Source: CAYQXJ01 sp964421565
Lineage (GTDB): Bacteria > Planctomycetota > Brocadiia > SM23-32
NCBI GenBank assembly: GCA_964421565.1
Contig: CAYQXJ010000005.1
Span: 165,904 to 229,903 of the forward strand
Direction: 5' to 3'
DNA length: 64,000 nt
Shown here in pieces: positions 44,961-53,703 of the stretch. Position 1 is the stretch's first letter. Every line of letters starts with the position of its first letter. The position numbers were made by a program, and so were the translations under genes. Below the pieces are notes generated by a model. That model worked only from the letters and a program-made list of their open reading frames with translations. It had not been told where the DNA came from and made no database searches.

Positions 44961-47402
44961 ATGCTCACTGTGGAACCGAAACGGTGTAAGCCGCTCGATG
45001 AGTTGACGGTCAGCACGGATGGCGTCGGCGAGGTCCGCATCTTCGACGGCGATGGCAGACACTACGATACGCTGCATGGCCCCCAGGCGACATTCCGTGC
45101 GTCCGGCGCGCTCGGCACCCACGTCGTGACGCTCCACGATGAGGGCGGGGGCGAAGTCGGACGGGCGACCTTTCGGGTCGATTGCCGCACGGAGATCGAC
45201 GACGAGGGCGGCCGCTTCCGGCGCCTGCTCTACATGCTGGAGCACACGATCGCCAGCTTCTTCCGCGGCCCGGATTTCGTCGTAGGCGACGGGGAGCGCA
45301 TCTACCGGCTGCACAGCATCACCAGCCGCGACACCATCCACGCGCTGAAGGGAGGGGTCTACTTCCGCCGCCACCTGAAGGACGTCATCGACCTGCACGC
45401 CGCCGAGCAGCGCGACGACGGCATGATCTGGGACTTCAGCAAGACCGCCGACCCGCGCTATCCCCGCCACTTCGAGTGGCGCTGGGGGGAGGAGTGGAGC
45501 AAGCGCATCAACCGCGATCAGGTGATCTTCGCCCGCCAGCCAGTGATGAACGATCTGGAGCACATGTACATCGGCGGCATCCACATGATCTGGCAGGCGA
45601 CCGGCGACGACGAGTGGATGGCCGGGAAGCTGGACAGCGCGCTCGCCGCCATGCGCTTCAGCCGCACAAGTCCCTACTTCTGGTCGGAGAAGTTCGATCT
45701 GCTCAAACGCCCCTATTGCATCGACCTGTGGGACTACCAGTCCGACTACGACGCCGCCCGCGTGGACGGCGATATCATGGACGCAAAGCCCGGCGTCACG
45801 GTCTACGGCGTCTTCCACGGGGACAACACGGGCATGGCGGACGCCTGCCGCAGACTGGCCGAAATGTTGGAGCACGTTGGCCGCGACACGGACGCGGAAG
45901 AGGCCCGTCAGTTCTCCGAGCACCTGCTGGAACGGCTGGAGGAGGTCGCCTGGAACGGGGAGTTCTACACTCACCACGTCAGCGAGGATCCGAGCTTCGA
46001 GCGCGACTTCGGCGTGGAGGAGTCCGAGCAGGTGTCGCTCTCGAACGCCTACGCCACCGGCCGCGACATCGGACACGAGAAGGTAGCGGCCATCGTGCGC
46101 ACGTATCAGCGCATCCGGGAGGAGATGCCCGAGGGCTGCCCCGCCGAGTGGTTCGGCATTTATCCACCGTTCAAGAAGGGGTGGCACCTGCCGGAGTGGG
46201 TGTACACCAACGGGGCGGTGACGATCATGACCGGCGGCGAGCTGGCGCACGGGGCGTTCGAGCACGGCTTCGAGGAGTACGGGGCGGATATCCTGAGCCG
46301 CTCCCTGGACCTGTTCTGGCCGCACGGCGACACATTCGTCCCCGGCCTGCGAGGTCGCATGCCGCAGCCGCCGGAGCGGAGCTTCGCCCCGCTCGACATG
46401 CGCGATGCCGCCAACGCCGACCTCATCTGCACCGAGGACCAGGACCACCCCGGCTGCAGCGGGCAGCCGGGGAATGACCTGCGCGAGCTGCCCCTCGGCC
46501 GGGCGGACTTCGAGGGCGTCCCGTTCGAGGTGATCGCCCCGGAGGAGAACGCCGGACGGGCCTGCCTGCGGCTGGCACGCGAGCGCGAGGACTTCGCCCA
46601 GGAGGCGCGAGTGCCTGTGGGAGGCCGCTTCCGCACGCTGTACCTACTCCACGCGACGGGCGGGTCGGCGGAGGTCGCGGGGGAACTGCGCCTTATCTAC
46701 AGCGACGGGACCGAACACGAGCAATACATCCTGAAGGGACGGCACGTCCTGCCGATGTGGAATCCCCAGCCGCCCGACCAGTCCCGCAAGGAGCGCCGCG
46801 ACACCGTGGTGGCCTGGACCGGCGGCAACGAGCGGTTCTGGCGGGTCGGGCTCACCGCCCACGGGCTGGAGAACCCGCATCCGGACAAGCAGGTCGAATG
46901 CGTGGAACTGCGCGCCTCGCGGGACGGCGCCCTCTGGCTGATCGTGGCCCTGACCACAAGCGACGCGCCCCCCTTCTTCATGCCGGAGCCGACCGACGGC
47001 GGCGTGCCCCCTGCGTGGGGGGCCGGAGCGCTAACGCATGCCCTGGTGCGTGGGCTTGTAGGCGTCCACGACGTGGGACGAAACATGGACACCGTGCGGG
47101 TGACTCCGCGTTGGGATGCGGCCGGTGTGGCCGAGGCGACCGCCTGCATCAGGTACGAGGAGGGCGGTGGTTACGTCCGCTACCGTTACCGGCGCGACCA
47201 AGACTCGCTGCGGTTGTGGCTGGCAGCGAGCGCTGAGGACAGGACGCTGGAGGTGCTCATGCCGGAAGGTCGCGATCCGGCCGCGGTGACGATCGACGGC
47301 GAGCCCGCGGAGTTCGACACCAGGGAGATCGAAGGGTCGCTCTACGCCTGCTTCGAGGCTCACGGGCCAGCGGCCCGCCAGATCGTCGTGGATCTCGAAT
47401 AA
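44961..47402 (+). CDS. Six-hairpin glycosidase-like protein, copy B
   Basis: The 813-residue paralogue of the protein at 39096 has the same three-part layout and shared blocks. These include SGALGTHVVTLHDE, DCRTEIDDEGGRF, FARQPVMND, QATGDDEWMAGKLDSAL, IMDAKPGVT and EEGGGYVRYRY. No signal peptide is seen. The pair order (exported beta-helix protein first, cytoplasmic barrel protein second) suggests that the first makes oligosaccharides and the second degrades them after uptake. That is inference. The ATG at 44961 lies about 12 bases from a GGAG, a loose spacing, but it opens the conserved region. Confidence 0.65.
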   Translation: MLTVEPKRCKPLDELTVSTDGVGEVRIFDGDGRHYDTLHGPQATFRASGALGTHVVTLHDEGGGEVGRATFRVDCRTEIDDEGGRFRRLLYMLEHTIASFFRGPDFVVGDGERIYRLHSITSRDTIHALKGGVYFRRHLKDVIDLHAAEQRDDGMIWDFSKTADPRYPRHFEWRWGEEWSKRINRDQVIFARQPVMNDLEHMYIGGIHMIWQATGDDEWMAGKLDSALAAMRFSRTSPYFWSEKFDLLKRPYCIDLWDYQSDYDAARVDGDIMDAKPGVTVYGVFHGDNTGMADACRRLAEMLEHVGRDTDAEEARQFSEHLLERLEEVAWNGEFYTHHVSEDPSFERDFGVEESEQVSLSNAYATGRDIGHEKVAAIVRTYQRIREEMPEGCPAEWFGIYPPFKKGWHLPEWVYTNGAVTIMTGGELAHGAFEHGFEEYGADILSRSLDLFWPHGDTFVPGLRGRMPQPPERSFAPLDMRDAANADLICTEDQDHPGCSGQPGNDLRELPLGRADFEGVPFEVIAPEENAGRACLRLAREREDFAQEARVPVGGRFRTLYLLHATGGSAEVAGELRLIYSDGTEHEQYILKGRHVLPMWNPQPPDQSRKERRDTVVAWTGGNERFWRVGLTAHGLENPHPDKQVECVELRASRDGALWLIVALTTSDAPPFFMPEPTDGGVPPAWGAGALTHALVRGLVGVHDVGRNMDTVRVTPRWDAAGVAEATACIRYEEGGGYVRYRYRRDQDSLRLWLAASAEDRTLEVLMPEGRDPAAVTIDGEPAEFDTREIEGSLYACFEAHGPAARQIVVDLE

Positions 47403-47427
47403 CCGTAGTGGCAGGAGGAAGTGCGAC

Positions 47428-49533
47428 ATGGAGCTGTGGCTGTTGTGTCTGCTGGTGGGATCCTCGGCGTTGATCTGTCTGGCCGCCGGCGGAGCCGTCT
47501 TCTCCCCGCTGCTGCTCCCAGAGGATATGGCCGAGCGCGAGCTGGACGTGCCCGGCTTCCCCGCGGGTGAACTGGCCCGGGCCGGGGTTGAGTGGCGCGT
47601 GCTCGGCGAGGAGGGCCGGCCGCGCTGCGTCGAGGTCGCTGCCGGGGGGGCCGCCGGCCCGATCCCGGCCGGCCGCAAGGCGACCTCGCTGCACTTCCTG
47701 CACGCCTGCCGCCCGGGCAACGGCGTGCAGAGCTGGCGTCGAGCCGCCCGTCACAGCGTGGGAACCGGCGCGCCACGGCCCGACTACCTGACCGTCCTCC
47801 GCTACCGGGTCCTTTACGCCGACGGCAGCGAGCTAACCGTGCCTGTGCGCTGGGGCGAGGGCATCGAGGGCATCGCGCGGCGGACGTTCGAGCCGGTCAG
47901 CCGGTTCATCGCCGACATGGCTTGCGCCCGCGTCGCCTGGACGGGAGCCCTGGACCGGGAGGCCGACAAGCGCCCGGTCCTCTACGCCATGGAGTGGCCC
48001 AACCCCTACCCGGAGAAGGAGATCGACCGCATCGAGGTGATCGGAGGGCCCAAGGACGCCGGAGAGGCACTTGTCTTTGCGATCACACTCGGCCATGAGG
48101 CGTCGCCCGGGCGCCTCTTCTACGTGGCCCCGTGGGGTGATGACGACGCACCGGGAACCTACGACGAGCCCTGGGCCAGCCTGCGCAAGGCAGCCGAGGT
48201 CCTGGAGACCGGCGACACGGTCTACGTGCGGGGTGGCACCTACGAGGTGCGGGACGTGATCAGCCCGCACAACTCCGGGCACGAGGACGCGTGGATCACC
48301 TACGTCGGCTTCCCCGGCGAAACGGCCGTCCTGCAGTGCGACCAAATCCACTATCCCGGCCCGAAGAACAGCGTGGTCATCGACAACGGGCAGCAGGTCA
48401 CCGTCGTGGCCTCCCGCTCGGGCGCCTTCCACATCTACAACCGCTCCTACATCCGCGTGCGTAACCTCTGGTTCCGCGATACCGCCTACGAGGGCATCGC
48501 CGTCGGCGCCCATCCCTGGCGGCCCGATGGCGCGGCAGATGACTACGAGCCGAGCCACCACATCGAGATACTCCACAACACCACCGAGCGCAGCGTCACC
48601 ACCGGTATCGGGGCCTGGGGCTCCCCCGGCGCAGAGTTGCGCGACATAAAGATCATCGGCAACCGCGTGCTGAACGCCTTCGACCCCCGGCTCATCCTTG
48701 CCACCACCGATGCAGGCTTCCAGGCGCGCGAGCGGCGCGCCCTGCGCGACGGGACTCCCGTGGGGGAGGAGAACCTCGACGTGGTCTGCGTCCACGGCTT
48801 CGAGGTGGCGCACAACGAGGTCTCCTGGGGCGGCAAGGAGGGGATCGACTGCAAGGAATCGGTGCGCGACGGCGACGTGCACCACAACTACTGCCATGAC
48901 ATGTTCGTGCTGCGCGACTTCCCTGGCGGCAAGGTCGGCATCTACATCGACTCCTGGCACGATGACCTCTGCCGCATCGACGTCCACCACAACGTGTGCG
49001 AGCGGAACGGACACGGCATCTGCCTGATGAACGAGGGCGGCAGCCCAATCTACGATGTCAGGATCCGTAGGAACCTCTGCAAGGACAACTACTGGTGGGG
49101 CATCTGCCTGCGCTGCAACGTCGAGAGCGAAGAGTGGGTGCGGGACGTCGAGGTAACAAGCAACACTATCTACCGCAACGGCTTCCAGGCGGGGAACCGC
49201 TCCGGCCTGGGGGGCATCGCCCTGACCAGCAGCACGCGCCGCTACAAGAACCTGCTCATCCGCGACAACATCTGCGTCGGCAACCGCGATTTCCCGCTCG
49301 CCTACCACCGCGAGGCCGATCTCTACGGGCATAACGTGCGCATGGAACACAATCTCTGCTGGCCGCTGGATTTGGCCTGCCGGAGGGGGCAGACGTTCCT
49401 TCCGACCTTCGGCTCGCTGCCCGTGCTGGAGGAGCCGACGTTCATCGACCCCGAAGCCTACAACTTCCATCTCCGGCCGGACGGCACCCGGACCGACCTG
49501 GGCGCCTTCCCTTTCAACCGGTCAAGGCAGTGA
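47428..49533 (+). CDS. Exported beta-helix protein 3 with N-terminal sandwich domain
   Basis: The 701-residue protein has a hydrophobic N-terminus (about 3-28) serving as signal or anchor. A sandwich domain (about 40-215) resembles the C-terminal region of the two six-hairpin proteins just upstream (SLHFLHA, YADGSELTVPVRWGEG and EWPNPYPEKEIDRIEV against YFLHAMG, YEDGSRHEQSILRDR and NPHPEKVIAGLTL). From about residue 228, LFYVAPWGDDDAPGTYDEP opens a right-handed beta-helix running to the C-terminus with many HNxxxxN turns. The catalytic residues are unknown. It follows copy B by 25 bp in the same direction. Confidence 0.75.
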   Translation: MELWLLCLLVGSSALICLAAGGAVFSPLLLPEDMAERELDVPGFPAGELARAGVEWRVLGEEGRPRCVEVAAGGAAGPIPAGRKATSLHFLHACRPGNGVQSWRRAARHSVGTGAPRPDYLTVLRYRVLYADGSELTVPVRWGEGIEGIARRTFEPVSRFIADMACARVAWTGALDREADKRPVLYAMEWPNPYPEKEIDRIEVIGGPKDAGEALVFAITLGHEASPGRLFYVAPWGDDDAPGTYDEPWASLRKAAEVLETGDTVYVRGGTYEVRDVISPHNSGHEDAWITYVGFPGETAVLQCDQIHYPGPKNSVVIDNGQQVTVVASRSGAFHIYNRSYIRVRNLWFRDTAYEGIAVGAHPWRPDGAADDYEPSHHIEILHNTTERSVTTGIGAWGSPGAELRDIKIIGNRVLNAFDPRLILATTDAGFQARERRALRDGTPVGEENLDVVCVHGFEVAHNEVSWGGKEGIDCKESVRDGDVHHNYCHDMFVLRDFPGGKVGIYIDSWHDDLCRIDVHHNVCERNGHGICLMNEGGSPIYDVRIRRNLCKDNYWWGICLRCNVESEEWVRDVEVTSNTIYRNGFQAGNRSGLGGIALTSSTRRYKNLLIRDNICVGNRDFPLAYHREADLYGHNVRMEHNLCWPLDLACRRGQTFLPTFGSLPVLEEPTFIDPEAYNFHLRPDGTRTDLGAFPFNRSRQ

Positions 49534-49626
49534 GCCGGGCCGCAGGCGAACGGTCAACTGCCGCCTTGCTCCGCCGGACCTATGCTGCATTGGTTCCCTC
49601 TCCCCTCAACATTGGGAAGCGCTCTT

Positions 49627-50931
49627 ATGTCCGATGAAACACCGTCCCGAGAAGAACGCCTCAAATGGTTCCTCGATGCCCGTTTCGGCATGTTCGTACA
49701 CTGGGGATGCTACTCCGTGCTCGGCCGCGGCGAGCAGATCATGTCGCGCGACGTGATCCCATTGAACGAATACGAGCCGATTGCCAACGAGTTCCAGCCA
49801 GCCGACGATTGGGCGCCGCGTCTGGCGCAGACGGCCGCCGACGCCGGCGCAAATTACATGGTGCTTACCACGCGCCACCACGATGGCTACTGCCTGTTCG
49901 AGACAGAAACGCACGACTTCACCGCCCCGGATACAGGTCCGGGCCGCGACCTGGTGCGCGAGTACGTCGTGGCCTGCCGCGAGGCCGGGCTGAAAGTCGG
50001 CTTCTACTACTCCGTGATGAACTGGCGGTGGCCCGCCCTGTGGGACGCCGAAGGCCACCCCGAGGACCTGCCGAAGATGGTGGACGAGGTCCACACGCAG
50101 GTGCGCGAGCTGATGACCAACTATGGCAAGATCGACATCCTGTGGTACGACGTCTCCGCCCCGCCCGGCCGGCGCACGCCCGGACGGTGGAAGGGCACCA
50201 GCGATTACAACGCCGGCGAGTTCTACCGCTCCGAAGAACTGAACAGGTGGGTGCGCAAGACCCAGCCGCACATCCTGCTGAACAACCGCAGCGGCGTCGA
50301 GGGGGACTTCTCCACCCCCGAGCAGTCCACCCGCGCCCAGGAGGGTGCCTGGGAGACCTGCATGACGCTGAACCCGGCGCCGTGCTGGGGCTACCTGCGC
50401 CATTGCAGCGTGAACAAGACGCCCGCCGAGGTGCTCTACTACTTTATGGACGCCGTGCGCCAGGGAGGCAACTTCCTGTTCAACGTCGGCCCGCACCCGA
50501 GCGGTTACGTGGACATGCGCGAGACGAAGGTGCTCCACGAGATCGGCCGCTGGCTGGGCCGTCACGGCGAGGCCGTCTACTGCACCCGTCCGGAGGGCAT
50601 CTACCAGCCCGGCGACCCCCAGGGGCCCATGTATTACTACGGCATGTGGACCTGCCGGGGCGCGCAGGCTTACTTCACCATCTTCCGCTATCCCGGCCCG
50701 GAGCTGGTCGTCAGCAAGGTCGGCCCGCGTATCAAGAGCGCCGAGCTACTCACCACCGGCCAGCAACTGGAACTGGAACCCATGAGCAACAGCCGCACGA
50801 AGCTGAAGGGCCTGCCCGCCGACCCGCCCGACCCGCTGGCGCCCGTCCTCAAGGTCGAGTTCGAGGCCCCGCCCTACGCCATCGAGACAACCGGCGCCGA
50901 GTGGCTGCGGGGTGAGTTTGCAGGGGAGTAG
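49627..50931 (+). CDS. GH29 alpha-L-fucosidase
   Basis: The 434-residue family 29 fucosidase has RFGMFVHWGCYS near the N-terminus, TTRHHDGYCLFET, and IDILWYDVSAP with Asp175 as the likely nucleophile. It would release alpha-linked L-fucose. No signal peptide is seen from the ATG at 49627, which has GGGAAG seven bases upstream; the longer ATG at 49582 is less likely. A fucosidase in a sulfatase-rich locus supports a fucose-containing sulfated glycan. The L-fucose-isomerase-like enzyme at 57708 would take the product onward. Confidence 0.88.
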   Translation: MSDETPSREERLKWFLDARFGMFVHWGCYSVLGRGEQIMSRDVIPLNEYEPIANEFQPADDWAPRLAQTAADAGANYMVLTTRHHDGYCLFETETHDFTAPDTGPGRDLVREYVVACREAGLKVGFYYSVMNWRWPALWDAEGHPEDLPKMVDEVHTQVRELMTNYGKIDILWYDVSAPPGRRTPGRWKGTSDYNAGEFYRSEELNRWVRKTQPHILLNNRSGVEGDFSTPEQSTRAQEGAWETCMTLNPAPCWGYLRHCSVNKTPAEVLYYFMDAVRQGGNFLFNVGPHPSGYVDMRETKVLHEIGRWLGRHGEAVYCTRPEGIYQPGDPQGPMYYYGMWTCRGAQAYFTIFRYPGPELVVSKVGPRIKSAELLTTGQQLELEPMSNSRTKLKGLPADPPDPLAPVLKVEFEAPPYAIETTGAEWLRGEFAGE

Positions 50932-50933
50932 AC

Positions 50934-52181
50934 GTGCCGACGGTCACGGACGGCGATAGACGAATACTGCAGGATCTCGGGCGCAAGCTGGCAGAGGTCG
51001 CCGCGCTGCCCGTGCAGAGGGAGAAGGCGGAACTCTGGCGCCGCCTGAACGCGCTGGACTCCGTGCGACCCATGGTCTGGATGAACCAGTTCCCGTGGGA
51101 GGAACTGGCCGGCCAGGAGTTGCGGCTCCGCACGGAGGACGAGTGGTGCCGGTGGATGGAGCGCTGCCTGCGACGCGAACTCTACCGCTGGCGCCACTTC
51201 CCGGTGGATCACACCGTCATGGCCCGGCTGCCGCAACTCCTCGTGGTGGACTCCACCGGCTTCGGCGTGCGGACGCAGGCCGTGCGCTCCGGCCCCGGCG
51301 GGCTATACAGCGCCGCGCACTACGAGCCCGTCATCAGCACCATGGAGGACGTGGAGAAGATCCAGGCGCCCCGACTGGGCATCAACGAAGAGGCCACGGC
51401 CCGCAACCTGGAGCGGGCCCACGGAGTGTTCGAGGGCATATTGCCGGTCGAGCGGGGCGGCGTCAGGCGTCACTACTTCGCCCCGTGGGACCGCCTGGTG
51501 ATGTGGACGGGCATGGACACGCTCTTCTGCGACATGGTCGACCGCCCCGAATTCGTCCACGCCGCCATCAGCCGCTTCACCGAGGCGCTCATCATCGAGG
51601 TGAAGCAACTGGAGGAGCTGGACGCCCTGGCGCGCAACGACGCGGGCGTCAACGCCGGCACGGGCGGCCCGGGCTGGACGGACGAACTGCCGGCGGACGA
51701 CTTCGCCGGCCGTGTGCGAATCCGGGACATGTGGGCTAACTCCATGGCCCAGGTATTCTCCGGGATCTCACCCGCCATGCACGAGGACTTCGCCCTGCAA
51801 TACGAGGCGAAGTACCTGGCGCTGTTCGGCCTGAACTACTATGGTTGCTGCGAACCGCTCGAGCGCAAGGTGGACATCTGCCGGAAGCACATACCGCGCC
51901 TGCGCAAGATATCCATGAGCCCGTACGTGGACCACGAGCGGGGCGCCGAGGCCGTCGGCAGGGGCCTGGTCTACAGCGCAAAGCCGAACCCGGCCGTGCT
52001 TGCGGCCGACACCTGGCAGCCCGAGCACGCCCGCCGCGACATCCGCGACATCCTGCAGAAGACCCGGGGCCTGCACGTTGAGATCGTCATGAAGGACATC
52101 AGCACCGTGCGCGGCGAGCCGCACCGGCTGGACGAATGGGCCCGCATCGTCATGGAGGAGGTCGAGCAGTTCCCACTATGA
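50934..52181 (+). CDS. UroD-like protein 3
   Basis: The 415-residue protein is a distant UroD-fold member with a long N-terminal extension. It has PVISTMEDVEKIQAPRLG, YFAPWDRLVMWTGMDTLFCDMVDRPEF, NYYGCCEPLERKVD and MSPYVDHERGAEAV. The CC pair in the position of MtaA's HxC could bind a metal, unlike the other two paralogues. The GTG at 50934 follows GGGGAG by six bases and begins two bases after the fucosidase stop, so the two are translationally linked. Function unknown; a methyl-group or cofactor-linked role is only a guess. Confidence 0.7.
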   Translation: MPTVTDGDRRILQDLGRKLAEVAALPVQREKAELWRRLNALDSVRPMVWMNQFPWEELAGQELRLRTEDEWCRWMERCLRRELYRWRHFPVDHTVMARLPQLLVVDSTGFGVRTQAVRSGPGGLYSAAHYEPVISTMEDVEKIQAPRLGINEEATARNLERAHGVFEGILPVERGGVRRHYFAPWDRLVMWTGMDTLFCDMVDRPEFVHAAISRFTEALIIEVKQLEELDALARNDAGVNAGTGGPGWTDELPADDFAGRVRIRDMWANSMAQVFSGISPAMHEDFALQYEAKYLALFGLNYYGCCEPLERKVDICRKHIPRLRKISMSPYVDHERGAEAVGRGLVYSAKPNPAVLAADTWQPEHARRDIRDILQKTRGLHVEIVMKDISTVRGEPHRLDEWARIVMEEVEQFPL

Positions 52182-52215
52182 CCCACACACCGGTAGATGA
52201 GAAAGGGACCCGCGG

Positions 52216-52617
52216 CCCAAGAACCTGATCGTCATCATCTCCGATACGTTCCGCGCGAATAGCCTGACGGCCTACGGAAACGCCGACGTCAAGACGCCGA
52301 ACCTGGACCGGCTGGCACGGGACGGGGTGGTCTTCAAAAACTGCTACGCCGACGGCCTGCCCACCATCCCCGCCCGGCGGGTGTTCTTCACCGGCAGGAC
52401 CATCATACCCATGGCCCGGCCCGGGGGCCGGACGCCGATAGGGAAGGGTCACCTCACGCCCCCCGAGGTGGCACAGGTAGGCGGCGGCCACCTCGAAGGG
52501 ATTGCCATCTTCGCCGCCGCCCTGCGCCATGGCGACGGGCGAGTTCCAGAAGCGGCACACATTCCTGCACAGATCCCCGAGCGATACCGAAGAAGTTCTT
52601 GCGGTCGGCCTTCGTGA
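52216..52617 (+). pseudogene. Truncated sulfatase fragment
   Basis: In one frame KNLIVIISDTFRANSLTAYG and KTPNLDRLARDGVVFKNCYAD give a clear sulfatase N-terminus, continuing to ARRVFFTGRTIIP. There is no start codon in front of it (an in-frame TGA lies at 52188), and homology fades near 52450. The rest of the frame is antisense to the decayed S23 gene. The aligned CxPxR position reads LPTIPARR, lacking the Cys or Ser nucleophile. Confidence 0.65.
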
Positions 52618-52802
52618 AACGACCGTTGCCCGCCGCGAAGACTCGCGGAAGCGATGTTAGCGGCAATGGCGAGGGAGACGCGGTTCAGTTGGTCGGCGAG
52701 AAACCAGAAGCCGCGCGGGAAGTCCTGTGTGAGGGCGGCCACTTGGTCGGCGAAGTCAATGGCCTTCTGGTACACCTTCAGTTTCTCGAAGGCGAAGGCC
52801 AT
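52454..52802 (-). pseudogene. Frameshifted four-helix-bundle (S23/IVP) gene
   Basis: The first frame gives FEKLKVYQKAIDFADQV, DFPRGFWFLADQLNRVSLAIAANIA. The protein then continues in another frame as GNGRFTKADRKNFFGIARGSVQECVPLLELARRHG. Together these rebuild most of a four-helix-bundle protein of the 23S-rRNA intervening-sequence family. A 16-nt insertion (52635-52650, containing CGCGA/TCGCG) explains the shift. The C-terminal helix is missing. The 3' part overlaps the sulfatase fragment on the other strand. This family often sits in mobile repeat-like cassettes. Confidence 0.7.
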
Positions 52803-52838
52803 GGGCGAACTCCTGCCGGAAGGCCAACGGCAGAAAGT

Positions 52839-52929
52839 AGAGAGTAGAAAGGAGACCGCAGGAGAGCGGACTTCGGCCTTGCTGGCGCGCCTTGGCCGTG
52901 CCGCCGTTCTTTGCCATTCTCTACTCTCT
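52839..52929. repeat. Inverted repeat next to the S23 relic
   Basis: AGAGAGTAGA (52839-52848) and TCTACTCTCT (52920-52929) are exact inverted copies 71 bp apart, within a purine-rich stretch and a pyrimidine-rich stretch. They flank GC-rich filler between the S23 relic and tRNA-Pro and may be the edge of a small mobile cassette. Confidence 0.35.
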
Positions 52930-52953
52930 CCTCACCACTGCTCTCCTGCTCTA

Positions 52954-52981
52954 CCATCCTTTCGCTGTCGCGAAAGGATGG
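52954..52981 (-). repeat. Perfect 12-bp hairpin overlapping the tRNA-Pro 3' end
   Basis: CCATCCTTTCGC and GCGAAAGGATGG form a perfect stem with loop GACA or TGTC depending on strand. The last three bases of the tRNA gene (its CCA) are the first bases of the stem. No T-run follows, so it is not a standard terminator. Confidence 0.55.
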
Positions 52982-53056
52982 TCGGGGCGCCCGGATTTGA
53001 ACCGGGGACCTCCGCGTCCCGAACGCGGCGCTCTCGCCAGACTGAGCCACGCCCCG
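52979..53056 (-). tRNA. tRNA-Pro (anticodon CGG)
   Basis: The 78-nt gene reads on the minus strand with acceptor stem CGGGGCG/CGCCCCG, discriminator A and encoded CCA. The anticodon arm CCGCG-TTCGGGA-CGCGG gives anticodon CGG (proline, CCG codons), and the T-arm CCCGG-TTCAAAT-CCGGG is standard. All stems are fully paired. Confidence 0.93.
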
Positions 53057-53059
53057 ACT

Positions 53060-53703
53060 ATGCCCATACGCTAACCGCACCGGCCCAAGCTGTCAACCGC
53101 AGGGGCCCCTGCCCGACGTGCTTCACACCCCGCGGCGCAGACGTTATACCGCCCAAATGGGGACATGTCGGACGGCGCGGCGAGAGGGAACGGGTAGGAT
53201 GGCCCCCGCTATGACCAGTCGGACTCACCACCCCCGGAATCCCGGAAACCATCCGGACGCGGCGCCCCCGCCGGCCGGGGCAGGGCCGCCCCCCGACCGG
53301 CATATGGCGGGGCCATTGCCGGCGGAGGGCCTCGCCGGACGCCACACCCCGGGAAACCCGGCCACCGTCCGGCCATGTCCGCCGCCCCGTCCGGGCCGCA
53401 CCACGAGACCGGGGGCGGCATCCGCGAAATGTAAGACACAAGTGCCGCACATCATGAATGGCGCGTATGCTGTGGTGTGATGTTCCGGTCCTGGTAGTGG
53501 GGCTGCGTGCCCATTGCAAAACGAACCCATTCCGTCACAAGGCGTTCTGGGAAAGGCCCTTATGATATGATTTCACAATGTGCCTCTGAGGCCCGATGAT
53601 GCCCGGCATCCTGCGCAGCAGGGGACCTGTGAGTCGAACTCGACGCGCACCGCCCGCGGCCCGCCGCAGAAGCCCGACCTCCCCGTGCACGGCGATCAGG
53701 GGC
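53060..53703. other. Gene-free GC-rich interval
   Basis: About 640 bp with no recognisable gene. Frames on both strands are open only because of the GC content and give Pro/Gly/Arg-rich nonsense. The interval 53213-53410 is rich in CCGG and GGACGG/CCGTCC words that could fold. An AT-richer patch (53555-53580) lies downstream of the sigma-54 regulator's 3' end and might hold a promoter, but none is clear. Confidence 0.5.

Noticed and set aside
52449..53060. Integrative element with tRNA-Pro as attachment site
   Set aside because: No integrase and no direct repeat of the tRNA 3' end were seen; only the local hairpin.
53118..53480. 120-codon Pro/Arg-rich plus-strand frame and overlapping minus-strand frames
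   Set aside because: Composition follows the local GC content, there is no ribosome-binding site, and several frames are open at once.
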